Shown here piece after piece: positions 7,712-14,860 of a stretch of 18,581 nt of DNA; the first letter of the stretch is position 1, and every line of letters starts with the position of its first letter. The stretch spans positions 1-18,581 of the forward strand of contig CAWCHZ010000003.1 in the NCBI GenBank assembly GCA_963795555.1, written 5' to 3'. The notes below the pieces were generated by a model. It was not told where the DNA came from. It ran no database searches and was given only the letters and a program-made list of their open reading frames with translations. Origin of the DNA: CAWCHZ01 sp963795555 (GTDB lineage Bacteria; Actinomycetota; Thermoleophilia; Solirubrobacterales; Solirubrobacteraceae). The position numbers and the translations under genes are program-made.

Positions 7712-9358
7712 GTGAGCGCACCGGCATCAACAGACCTCCACGAGCGGCCCGCCGAAGGGGGATCGCGCCGTTCGCGGAGCCTCACGCGGGCGGTCGCGAT
7801 TGCGCTGCTGGCGCTCGCTGCGGGCGCCGTGCTGGTGCCCGCCACGGCCCTTGCTGGGTCCCGCGCGCGTCGGGCGCGCGTGTTGGTTCCGCGGATCACC
7901 TCCGTGCGCTGCTGGCCACCGGCCAGCTGCGGTCGCAATCCGCTCTTCGTACGAATCGGCGGGCGGATGCTGGTCTATGGCCGCGGGCTGGGGCGTGGGA
8001 TGCAGGTCGTCTTCGCGCTGCGCCCGCGCCAGGGCCGCCAGAGCGCCGTTGCGACGGCCAGCCTGATCGGGGCGCACCTGGCCGTCACGGTGCCCGCCTG
8101 GGCAACGTCGGGGCGCATCTACGTCATCAGCCACAGCGGTCGGCGCTCGAACCGATTCGGCCCGATCCGCGTGCTGCCCGCGCTGCCCAAGCCGCAGGGC
8201 AAGCCCAAGCCGTCGCCTGCGCCGCCGCTGTCGCAGGGGACCGGGACGGCATTGGATGGCAACGCGATGTGGATCTGGGAGCTCGACCAGTCGAGTGGCG
8301 GCGATCCGCAGGCGATCGCCAACCAGGCGCTCGCGGAGGGCGTCAACACGGTCATCGTGAAGGCGGGCGACGGCGGCACCGCCTGGCCGCAGTTCTCCTC
8401 GACGCTGGTCGCCACGCTCAAGGCGCGCGGGCTGCACGTCTGCGCCTGGCAGTACGTCTACGGCACCCACCCGATCAACGAGGCGCAGGTTGGGGCGGGC
8501 GCGGTCGCGCTCGGCGCGGACTGTCTGGTGATCGACGCCGAATCCGAGTACGAGGGCCTCTACAGCCAGGCGCAGACCTACATCAAGCAGCTGCGCGCGG
8601 CGATCGGGCCGGCGTTCCCCGTCGCCCTGGCCGGCTTCCCCTACGTCGACTACCACCCGGCGTTTCCCTACTCGATCTTCCTCGGCCCGGGCGGCGCCCA
8701 GTTCGACGTCCCGCAGATGTACTGGAAGGACATCGGCGTGTCGGTCGACACGGTCTATGCCCACAGCTTCGAGTGGAACATGCCCTATGACCGCCCGATC
8801 CTCCCGCTCGGACAGCTGTTCCAGAGCCCGACGGCAGCAGATGTGACGCGCTTCAGGCAGCTCGCGCTCGCCTACGGCGCTCCCGGCGTCAGCTGGTTCG
8901 ACTACCAGGAGGCGACGCCGACGGGGTGGAGCGCGATCGCCGCGCCGTTGACGGCGCCGGTCGGTCCCCCGCCGAGCCCCGGCCTGCCCGGGCTGGGCAG
9001 CGGAGCGCAGGGCGACCTGGTCGTCTGGGTTCAGGAGCATCTGGCGGGAGCCGGCTACGCCGTGCCGTTCAACGGCACGCTGGACGCCGCCACCGAGGCC
9101 GCCCTGACGTCCTTCCAGCAAGCTAACGGGATCGTGCCGTCAGGGGTCACCGACGGGCCGACCTGGCAGGCGTTGCTGCAGCATCCGCCGGTAGCCCCGG
9201 ACTGGACGATCACCGCGCGGCCGGCGCGTGCGCTGGCGGCTCGCACGCGTGGCGCGCTGGCCGGAGCGGCCCGCGCTCCGCGGCGCAATGGCCCCGCCTC
9301 GGCCGCGCTGCCCGCCGTGCGCGACGAGATCCAGTCGCCGGCGCACCTGCCGCGCTGA
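7712..9358 (+). CDS. Exported TIG-like, lysozyme-like TIM-barrel and peptidoglycan-binding protein
   Basis: A 548-residue protein probably acting in the cell wall. A basic N-terminus and hydrophobic core (about 24-48, ending PATALAG) form a signal peptide or anchor. Residues 60-155 look like an IPT/TIG-type beta domain (PRITSVRC, GGRMLVYGRGLGRGMQVVF, ending FGPIRV). After a Pro/Lys linker, 185-412 read as a glycoside-hydrolase-like barrel: MWIWELDQ, GVNTVIVKAGDGG, the acidic pair in CLVIDAESEYEG (D275, E277, reminiscent of the DxE of GH25 lysozymes), DVPQMYW, and SWFDYQ. Residues 432-489 are a peptidoglycan-binding type-1 domain (GDLVVWVQEHL, FNGTLDAATEAALTSFQ, DGPTWQALL). An Ala/Arg tail follows. 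GTG at 7712 is the only start giving a complete export signal; no strong ribosome site precedes it. Muralytic activity is inferred; the barrel could instead be catalytically dead. Confidence 0.78.
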   Translation: MSAPASTDLHERPAEGGSRRSRSLTRAVAIALLALAAGAVLVPATALAGSRARRARVLVPRITSVRCWPPASCGRNPLFVRIGGRMLVYGRGLGRGMQVVFALRPRQGRQSAVATASLIGAHLAVTVPAWATSGRIYVISHSGRRSNRFGPIRVLPALPKPQGKPKPSPAPPLSQGTGTALDGNAMWIWELDQSSGGDPQAIANQALAEGVNTVIVKAGDGGTAWPQFSSTLVATLKARGLHVCAWQYVYGTHPINEAQVGAGAVALGADCLVIDAESEYEGLYSQAQTYIKQLRAAIGPAFPVALAGFPYVDYHPAFPYSIFLGPGGAQFDVPQMYWKDIGVSVDTVYAHSFEWNMPYDRPILPLGQLFQSPTAADVTRFRQLALAYGAPGVSWFDYQEATPTGWSAIAAPLTAPVGPPPSPGLPGLGSGAQGDLVVWVQEHLAGAGYAVPFNGTLDAATEAALTSFQQANGIVPSGVTDGPTWQALLQHPPVAPDWTITARPARALAARTRGALAGAARAPRRNGPASAALPAVRDEIQSPAHLPR

Positions 9359-9426
9359 CCGCGCCCTCGGGTCCACGTGCCGGCCCGAGATAACCTCCCT
9401 TTGGTGGCCGTGATGACGCTCGTCAG

Positions 9427-10555
9427 GTGCCCCGAGCAACCGCCGCCGTGACCGCATCGGTGCAACCGCGCCGCGGTGCCGGACGCCGGCGCCTGTATCG
9501 CCGGCTTGCGGTCCTGGCGATCGCGGCGCTGATCGTCGGCATGGTCGTGCTGGCGATCCGCGAGATCAACCTCGGGCGCGCCGTCAACGCACTCGTCGAC
9601 GTCGACATCGGGCTGGTGGCGGTTGCGCTCGTGGTGATGGGCAGCGCCATGCTGTTCCGCGCGGAGTCCTGGTACGTCGTGCTGCGCGAGGCGACGCCCG
9701 CCGTCCGTCCGCGCCGTCGCGACGCGCTGCGCGGGGTCACGATCGGGGTGATGATGTCCGCGACGCTGCCGGGCCGTCTGGGCGAGCCCTCGCGCGCGTT
9801 CGTGATGGCCCGCCGGCTGGGGGATGCCCGGCGCTACCTCTCGGTGGTGCTCGGGACCGTGTTCGCGCAGACGCTGCTGAACATCGGCGCGCTGATCGTG
9901 CTGGCGATCATGACCTTCGCGAGCGTCTCGCTGTTCCGCGGCCACGAGTGGGCGATCGCGCTCGTCGCGGCCGTGCCGGTCAGCCTGCTGGTCGTCGTGC
10001 TCGGCGCCCCGGACCTGCTGCTTCGCGCCGCGCGATCGCGAATCGCGGTGGTGCGGCGGATCGCCACGCTGGCGAGCGCGAGAGCAGCCAGCTGCGACGC
10101 GGTCTGAGCGTCTTTCGCCGTCCCGTGGCGGGCGTGCATGCAGCACTCGCCCAGCTGACGGCATGGGCGCTGCAGACGCTGGCGTGCTTCCTGATCCTCG
10201 AGGCCTTCCACGTCCCCAGCCACGACCGTCTCAGCGCCGCCGCGGCGGTGCTGCTCGCAACCAACGTGACGGCCGCGGTGCCGGTGACCCCATCCAACGT
10301 CGGCATCTTCCAGGCCGCCTGCGTCGCCGTGCTCGCGGCCTATGGCGTGGACGTGGGCCGGCGCTGGCCTACGGCGTCGTGCTGCAGGCGGTCGAGGTCT
10401 CCACCGCGGTCGTCATGGGGCTGCCCGGGCTGCTCGGGGAGGGGATGTCCTGGCGTGACATGCGTCGGCGCGCCGAGGGGTTGGCCAGCCCGGCGGAGAG
10501 CGCCGAGCGGATGACCAGCTCGGCTGGGCCGGCCGGTCCGCCCGAGCGCCTCTGA
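9427..10555 (+). CDS. LPG-synthase-type (UPF0104) integral membrane protein, two frameshifts
   Basis: A multi-pass membrane protein of the lysylphosphatidylglycerol synthase transmembrane family, about 375 residues after correction. The family includes lipid flippases and lipid-modifying enzymes. The first part (GTG at 9427) has several hydrophobic segments and the family motif ATLPGRLGEPSRAFVMARRL. The frame shifts near 10080 to QLRRGLSVFRRPVAG and VTPSNVGIFQAA, the second family motif, and again near 10365 to ALAYGVVLQAVEVSTAVVMG, ending with TGA at 10553-10555. Both shifts are consistent with single-base losses. No aminoacyl-transferase domain follows, so this is the membrane part alone, possibly a translocator for a lipid-linked substrate. 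Later GTG starts (9448) are possible. Confidence 0.75.
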
Positions 10556-10576
10556 CGGCAACGCCCGTCGCAGCGC

Positions 10577-10605
10577 TTGACAACGCGCGCGCAGGCCAGC
10601 AGGGT
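10577..10605 (+). promoter_or_regulatory. Housekeeping-type promoter candidate
   Basis: A perfect TTGACA at 10577-10582 is followed after 17 bases by CAGGGT at 10600-10605, close to the TAGGGT-like -10 boxes common in GC-rich actinobacteria. It stands 50 bases upstream of the STAS gene ATG. The -35 match is exact, the -10 weak. Confidence 0.45.
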
Positions 10606-10655
10606 GTGCGCTGCACGGACCGTCGCGCCCGCGCGGCCGCTAGCGTGCGCTTGCC

Positions 10656-11030
10656 ATGCTGAGGACGACCTCGGGTTACTCCTGCCGGGACCATGCGATC
10701 GATCAGACGACCGTGGTGCTCGAGCTGCGCGGACCGCTCGATCTCGTCGCCTCACCCGAGGTCAAGCGTTGCCTGCGCGCGAAGATCGCCACCGGCACGC
10801 GACGGCTCGTCATCGATCTCTCCTACGCCTCGTTCATCGACCCGTCGCTGTTGCGCGTGCTGGCGGGCGCCCTGCGCGCAATCCGTCGCGCCGGTGGCGA
10901 CATGACGGTCGTCTGCAGCGCCGAGCACATCTGCCGGGTGCTGGAGCTGACCGGCTGGCGGTCGACTGCGGGCATCAGCGCCACGCGCGGCGAGGCGCTG
11001 GCTCGCCTCGGCGCGATCGGGTCCCTCTGA
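10656..11030 (+). CDS. STAS-domain protein (anti-sigma factor antagonist-like)
   Basis: A 124-residue single STAS domain, the usual size for SpoIIAA/RsbV-type partner-switching proteins that free a sigma factor by binding its anti-sigma kinase. Visible landmarks are VVLELRGPLDLVASPEVKRCL (20-40, shown as strand plus helix), LVIDLSYASFIDPSLLRVL (51-69) and the final sheet/helix MTVVCSAEHICRVLELTG. The canonical phospho-acceptor motif DSSG is here D62-P63-S64-L65: the usual acceptor Ser and the following Gly are missing. Regulation by Ser phosphorylation may therefore be absent or moved to Ser64. No anti-sigma kinase or sigma gene is adjacent. A TTGACA-type promoter precedes it; the next gene starts 25 bases downstream on the same strand. 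Confidence 0.82.
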   Translation: MLRTTSGYSCRDHAIDQTTVVLELRGPLDLVASPEVKRCLRAKIATGTRRLVIDLSYASFIDPSLLRVLAGALRAIRRAGGDMTVVCSAEHICRVLELTGWRSTAGISATRGEALARLGAIGSL

Positions 11031-11055
11031 CCCGCGCACGGCGGCCGCCGACCAC

Positions 11056-11856
11056 GTGAAGCTGGCCAGCTTTCAGCCGCCCGGGAGCGGTGGGGCGATC
11101 GCCGGCGAGGTGCGCGGCCAAGACGTCGTCGCCTTCGCCGATGGCTCCAGCGTGATCGAGCGCCTGGCGCTGCCGCGCGGCGGTCCGCCGGCCGATGGCC
11201 AGCGTTGGCCGCTGCGCGATGTGGTGCTGCTCGCGCCGGTGTCCGCGCCGCGAGCGATCTTTGGGATCGGCCACAACTACCGCGCGCACACCGCGGAGGT
11301 CGGTGCGGAGCGCCCCGAGCGGCCCGTGGTCTTCGTCAAGCCGCCAGCTTCCGTCGCGCCCCCCGGCGGCCCGGTGCGCTGTCCGCACGTGGTGCGCCGA
11401 CTCGACTACGAAGGCGAGCTGTGCGCGGTGATCGGCGCCAACCAGCAGATCGCCGGCTACGCGGTCGCCGATGACGTCTCCGCCCGCGACCTGCAGCGGC
11501 GTGAGCCGCAGTGGGCGCGCGCCAAGGGCGCCGACACGTTCTGCCCGTATGGGCCATGGATCACGACCGCCGATGAGGTCGCCGATCCGCACGACCTGCG
11601 CCTGCGCACCTGGGTCAATGGCGAGCTGCGCCAGGACGCACGCACATCCGAGCTGATCTTCACGCTGCCGGAGCTGGTCGCGTTCCTGCGCGAGACCTGC
11701 ACGCTGTCGCCCGGTGACCTGATCCTGACCGGCACGCCAGGTGGCGTCGGCATGGCGATGGATCCGCGCCGCTTCCTGGCCGACGGCGATGTCGTGCGGG
11801 TCGAGATCGACGGGCTCGGCGCGATCGAGCACGCGATCGTCGCGGAGCCTCGCTAG
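11056..11856 (+). CDS. Fumarylacetoacetate hydrolase (FAH) family protein
   Basis: A 266-residue FAH-fold protein of the type that hydrolyses, decarboxylates or isomerises acylpyruvates and aromatic ring-cleavage products. Visible motifs are IFGIGHNYRAHTAE (68-81), the metal ligands E119-x-E121 in DYEGELCAVIG and D140 in VADDVSARDLQ, KGADTFCPYGPWI, VNGELRQDARTSELIF and GDLILTGTPGGVG. All usual metal-binding positions are present, so it should be active with Mg2+ or Mn2+. The GTG at 11056 gives the typical MKLASFQ start; no good ribosome site is visible. It follows the STAS gene by 25 bases and converges with clpP two bases away. The substrate is unknown and no aromatic catabolism genes are nearby. 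Confidence 0.88.
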   Translation: MKLASFQPPGSGGAIAGEVRGQDVVAFADGSSVIERLALPRGGPPADGQRWPLRDVVLLAPVSAPRAIFGIGHNYRAHTAEVGAERPERPVVFVKPPASVAPPGGPVRCPHVVRRLDYEGELCAVIGANQQIAGYAVADDVSARDLQRREPQWARAKGADTFCPYGPWITTADEVADPHDLRLRTWVNGELRQDARTSELIFTLPELVAFLRETCTLSPGDLILTGTPGGVGMAMDPRRFLADGDVVRVEIDGLGAIEHAIVAEPR

Positions 11857-11868
11857 CGTCAGTGACGC
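11856..11868. terminator. Small inverted repeat at convergent stops
   Basis: GCGTC-AGT-GACGC forms a 5-bp perfect stem with a 3-base loop exactly between the FAH stop and the clpP stop. A bidirectional terminator is possible, but the stem is short and lacks T-runs. Confidence 0.25.
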
Positions 11869-12440
11869 TCGATCACGCGGTCGATCAGCCCGTACTCGAC
11901 CGCCTCGGCCGCCTTGAAGAAGCGATCGCGCTCCATGTCGGTGTGCACCTGCTCGAGGCTCTGGCCGGTGTGCTCGGCGTAGATCGAGTCGATGCGCTTG
12001 CGCTGGTCGAGGATCTCGCGCGCCTGGATCTCGATCTCCGTCGACTGGCCCTCGAAGCCGGCGCTCGGCTGGTGGATCAAGATCCGCGAATTGGGCAGCG
12101 CCAGGCGCTTGCCCTGGGCGCCGCCGGCCAACAGCAGCGAGCCCATCGACATCGCCATCCCGAAGCAGATCGTCTGCACCTCGGGCCTGATGAACTGCAT
12201 CGTGTCGTAGATCGCCAGGCCCGCATAGACCGATCCGCCCGGCGAGTTGATGTAGAGCGAGATGTCCTTGTCGGGGTCGACCGACTCCAGATGCAGCAGC
12301 TGGGCGACGATCAGGTTGGCGATCTGGTCGTCGACAGGAGTGCCGAGGAAGACGATCCGCTCGTTGAGCAGGCGGAAGTACACGTCGTACTCGCGCTCGC
12401 CACGCGAGTTGCGCTCGATGACCATCGGGATCAGTGGCAT
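11859..12440 (-). CDS. clpP: ATP-dependent Clp protease proteolytic subunit
   Basis: Full-length 193-residue ClpP, the serine-protease tetradecamer that degrades proteins fed by Clp ATPases. The catalytic triad is intact: S98 in GMAMSMGS, H123 in ILIHQPS and D172 in MERDRFF. Also visible are INSPGGSVYAGLAIYDTM (65-82) and the EAVEYGLID end. No long propeptide precedes the conserved core. ATG at 12438-12440 is preceded by an AAGGAG ribosome site at 12451-12456. It follows purE by 45 bases on the same strand and is probably the third gene of purK-purE-clpP. No clpX, tig or second clpP is in the window, whereas clpP often sits beside those genes. GMAMSMGSLLLAGG is a variant of the more usual GQAASM block. 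Confidence 0.96.
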   Translation of the reverse strand: MPLIPMVIERNSRGEREYDVYFRLLNERIVFLGTPVDDQIANLIVAQLLHLESVDPDKDISLYINSPGGSVYAGLAIYDTMQFIRPEVQTICFGMAMSMGSLLLAGGAQGKRLALPNSRILIHQPSAGFEGQSTEIEIQAREILDQRKRIDSIYAEHTGQSLEQVHTDMERDRFFKAAEAVEYGLIDRVIERH

Positions 12441-12450
12441 GCGAACCAGG

Positions 12451-12456
12451 CTCCTT
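12451..12456 (-). promoter_or_regulatory. Ribosome binding site of clpP
   Basis: AAGGAG on the minus strand, 10 bases before the clpP ATG, one of the few clear Shine-Dalgarno sequences here. It supports independent translation initiation of clpP within the pur operon. Confidence 0.65.
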
Positions 12457-12485
12457 GTGGGAATGCGATCGGGAAGCCTGCAGGT

Positions 12486-13046
12486 TCAAGCGCGCTCGCG
12501 CTCCTGGAGCGCGACGTCCTTGCGCTGGGAGGCGGCGGCGAGCTCGGCGCGGAAGCGCTCCATGCGCGCGCGCAGCTGCTGGTCGGAGGCCCCGAGGATC
12601 CGCACGGCCAGCAGCCCGGCATTGCGCGCGCCGCCGATCGACACCGTGGCGACCGGCACCCCGGCGGGCATCTGCACGATCGACAGCAGCGAGTCGACCC
12701 CCTTGAGGTCGGCCAGGGGAACCGGTACGCCGATCACCGGCAGCGGCGTGGCTGCGGCGAGCATGCCCGGCAGATGCGCGGCGCCGCCGGCGCCGGCGAT
12801 GATCACCCGCAGCCCGCGCTCGGCGGCGCTGCGGCCGTACTCGAGCATCTCCGCAGGCGTGCGGTGCGCCGAGACGACGCGGACCTCGCGGGGGACGTCG
12901 AACTCGTCGAGCGCCGCGACCGCCGCTCCCATCACGTCGAGGTCGGAGTCGCTGCCCATCACCACGCCGACGAGGGGAGCGCGATCGTCGCGTCGCGCCG
13001 CCGCGGCCTTGGCGCGCGCTCCGGAGCGGTTGTCGCGAGCGGCCAT
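12486..13046 (-). CDS. purE: N5-carboxyaminoimidazole ribonucleotide mutase
   Basis: PurE moves the carboxyl group of N5-CAIR to give CAIR in purine synthesis. The 186-residue product has the whole class-I signature: VVMGSDSDLDVM (29-39), SAHRTP (59-64, with the catalytic His61) and AGAGGAAHLPGM (84-95), then LPVIGVPVP. An extra ~20-residue Arg/Ala-rich N-terminus precedes the core, so translation might start later, but the ATG at 13044-13046 overlaps the purK stop (TGATG), which favours this start by coupling. PurK directly upstream makes the two-step ATP-dependent bacterial route clear. Confidence 0.95.
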   Translation of the reverse strand: MAARDNRSGARAKAAAARRDDRAPLVGVVMGSDSDLDVMGAAVAALDEFDVPREVRVVSAHRTPAEMLEYGRSAAERGLRVIIAGAGGAAHLPGMLAAATPLPVIGVPVPLADLKGVDSLLSIVQMPAGVPVATVSIGGARNAGLLAVRILGASDQQLRARMERFRAELAAASQRKDVALQERERA

Positions 13047-14233
13047 CAGGATCGGCCTCCAACCAGCAGCGCATGCGCCCGGCGCGCGGTCGCCTGCGCG
13101 CCCGCCGCGTCGGAGCCGAGCGCGGTCACGTGCCCGAGCTTGCGTCCAGCGCGGGCGCGCTTGCCGTAGAGGTGGACATGCGCACCCGCGACCGCGAGCG
13201 CCTGTGGGAGCGCGTCGGCTGGATCGGCGTCGCCGCCTGGTCCGAGCACGTTGACGGTCGCGACAGCCGGCGCGACCAGGTCCGTCGCGCCCAGCGGCCA
13301 GTCGAGGATCGCGCGCAGGTGCTGCTCGAACTGCGACGTCTGCGCTCCCTCGATCGTCCAGTGGCCGGAGTTGTGCACGCGCGGCGCCAGCTCGTTGATC
13401 AGCAGCTCGCCGCGCGCCACGAACAGCTCGATCGCCATCACGCCGACGGCCTCGCTGTGCTCCGCGACGCGCACCGCGATCTCTCGCGCCCGGTTTGCCA
13501 GCTGGTCTGAGATTGGCGCCGGCGCGAGCGTCTCGACGCAGATGCCGTCGCGCTGGATCGTCTCGACGACCGGATAGGTGATCGCCTCGCCGTCGCGCCG
13601 ACGGGCGACCAGCACCGCCAGCTCGCGCTCGATCGGAACCGCCGCCTCGACGATCAGATGGAGGTCCGCCGGGCGCGCCTGGTCGACGACCGCGGCGCAG
13701 TCCGCTGGCCCCGCGAGCATCCAGACGCCGCGCCCGTCATAGCCGCCGCGTGCCGCCTTGGCGACGATCGGCCAGCCGTGCTCGCCGGCGAACTGCTCCA
13801 GCTCCTCGGCCGTCGCGACCGCGCGATGCGCCGGCACCGGCAGGCCCGCCGCGGCCAGCTCCACGCGCTGGCGCAGCTTGTCCTGGCCGAGGCCCATCGC
13901 GTGGGCCGATGGGGCGAGCCGGTGGCCCTGCTCGGCCAGCGCGGTCAGCTGCTCGGCGGCGACCAGCTCGTGGTCGAAGGTGACGACGTCGCAGTCGGCG
14001 GCCAGCGCGAGCAGCGCCTCACGGGAGTCCGGTGGGCCGACGAGCACGTCGGCCGCGATGCGGGCCGCGCCGTCGTCGGCGTGCGCGGCGAGCACGTGCA
14101 GCTCGATGTCGAGTGCGATCGCCGTCTGGTAGAGCATCCGCGCGAGCTGGCCGGCGCCGACGACGCCGACGAGTGGCCGGCGGCCGGCGGACGCGGGCAG
14201 AGCGCGGCTGGTTGCGGGCTGCGCGATCGACAT
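13046..14233 (-). CDS. purK: N5-carboxyaminoimidazole ribonucleotide synthase
   Basis: PurK uses ATP and bicarbonate to carboxylate AIR to N5-CAIR, feeding PurE. The 395-residue ATP-grasp protein shows LVGVVGAGQLARML (21-34), VAKAARGGYDGRGVW (157-171, the ATP-grasp loop), VEAAVPIERELAVLVAR (195-211) and ELAPRVHNSGHWTIEGAQTS (281-300), all canonical. The stop overlaps the purE ATG by one base. ATG at 14233 is chosen; the open frame runs further upstream, but sequence before it does not resemble PurK. The typical TYEFENV block reads TFDHELV here, a mild variant. A TAAGGT hexamer 14 bases upstream could be its -10 box. Confidence 0.95.
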   Translation of the reverse strand: MSIAQPATSRALPASAGRRPLVGVVGAGQLARMLYQTAIALDIELHVLAAHADDGAARIAADVLVGPPDSREALLALAADCDVVTFDHELVAAEQLTALAEQGHRLAPSAHAMGLGQDKLRQRVELAAAGLPVPAHRAVATAEELEQFAGEHGWPIVAKAARGGYDGRGVWMLAGPADCAAVVDQARPADLHLIVEAAVPIERELAVLVARRRDGEAITYPVVETIQRDGICVETLAPAPISDQLANRAREIAVRVAEHSEAVGVMAIELFVARGELLINELAPRVHNSGHWTIEGAQTSQFEQHLRAILDWPLGATDLVAPAVATVNVLGPGGDADPADALPQALAVAGAHVHLYGKRARAGRKLGHVTALGSDAAGAQATARRAHALLVGGRS

Positions 14234-14308
14234 CGCTGAGGCCTCGGACCTTAGCGGCCGTGCCACATGCACGCCGCCGGGGTGCGGTGCGTATACCGTC
14301 CGCAGAGC
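14234..14308. promoter_or_regulatory. Divergent purK/pgsA promoter region, 75 bp
   Basis: Two -10-like hexamers point outward: TAAGGT on the minus strand (14248-14253), 14 bases before purK, and TATACC on the plus strand (14292-14297), 11 bases before the pgsA GTG. The short distances suggest very short leaders or nearly leaderless transcripts. No clear -35 elements and no purine-box or riboswitch structure were seen. Confidence 0.35.
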
Positions 14309-14848
14309 GTGGCCACGCTCAACCTTCCCAACGCCTTGACGCTGCTGCGCGTCCTGCTCGTGCCGGTTCTGATCGCGGCGCTGCTCGAGCAGACGCACGA
14401 CGGCGATCTGCTGGCGGCGATCGTCTTCGCGCTGGCATCGCTCACCGACGCCGTCGACGGCTACCTCGCGCGCTCGCGCAACGCGATCACGGCCTTCGGC
14501 AAGCTGATGGACCCGATCGCCGACAAGCTGCTGATCGCCGCCGCGCTGCTGGCGCTGGTCGCGCGCGATCGCCTTGCGGTCTGGGTCGCGCTGGTGATCA
14601 TCGCCCGCGAGCTGGCGGTCACGGCGCTGCGGCTGGTCGCGCTCCAGCAGCGCGTCGTGCTCGCTGCCGGCATCCTGGGCAAGCTCAAGACGCTCCTGCA
14701 GGTGGCCGCCGTGATGGCGCTGATCGCGGTCGACGATCATCCCTTGTGGGTGAGCCTGCTGGTCGACACCGCCGTCGCCGTGACGGTCCTGTCCGGCGTG
14801 GACTACTTCCTCAGCGTGCGCCACCGCCCGGCGCGCCGTCGCGCCTGA
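14309..14848 (+). CDS. pgsA: CDP-diacylglycerol-glycerol-3-phosphate 3-phosphatidyltransferase
   Basis: A 179-residue integral membrane enzyme of the CDP-alcohol phosphotransferase family, making phosphatidylglycerol phosphate, the first committed step to phosphatidylglycerol and cardiolipin. The full family motif D-x2-DG-x2-AR-x8-G-x3-D-x3-D is present at residues 47-72 (TDAVDGYLARSRNAITAFGK, then MDPIAD). The N-terminus LNLPNALTLLRVLLVPVL is typical of PgsA rather than of phosphatidylserine or inositol-phosphate synthases. GTG at 14309 is preferred over an upstream ATG at 14267 because homologous sequence starts there and a -10-like TATACC lies between them. The next gene starts 12 bases downstream. 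Confidence 0.9.
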   Translation: MATLNLPNALTLLRVLLVPVLIAALLEQTHDGDLLAAIVFALASLTDAVDGYLARSRNAITAFGKLMDPIADKLLIAAALLALVARDRLAVWVALVIIARELAVTALRLVALQQRVVLAAGILGKLKTLLQVAAVMALIAVDDHPLWVSLLVDTAVAVTVLSGVDYFLSVRHRPARRRA

Positions 14849-14860
14849 TATCAACCCCCG

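Noticed and set aside
7727..9121. Long open frame (464 codons) on the minus strand
   Set aside because: Antisense to the exported lysozyme-like gene; composition is low-complexity Arg/Asp/Gly and no domain is recognisable.
11862..13169. Long plus-strand open frame (435 codons) across clpP and purE
   Set aside because: It covers two unmistakable genes on the other strand, so it is a shadow of their codon bias.
13049..14854. Upstream extension of purK to a 602-codon frame
   Set aside because: Everything before the ATG at 14233 is Gln/Arg/Asp-rich and lies antisense to pgsA; PurK similarity starts after it.
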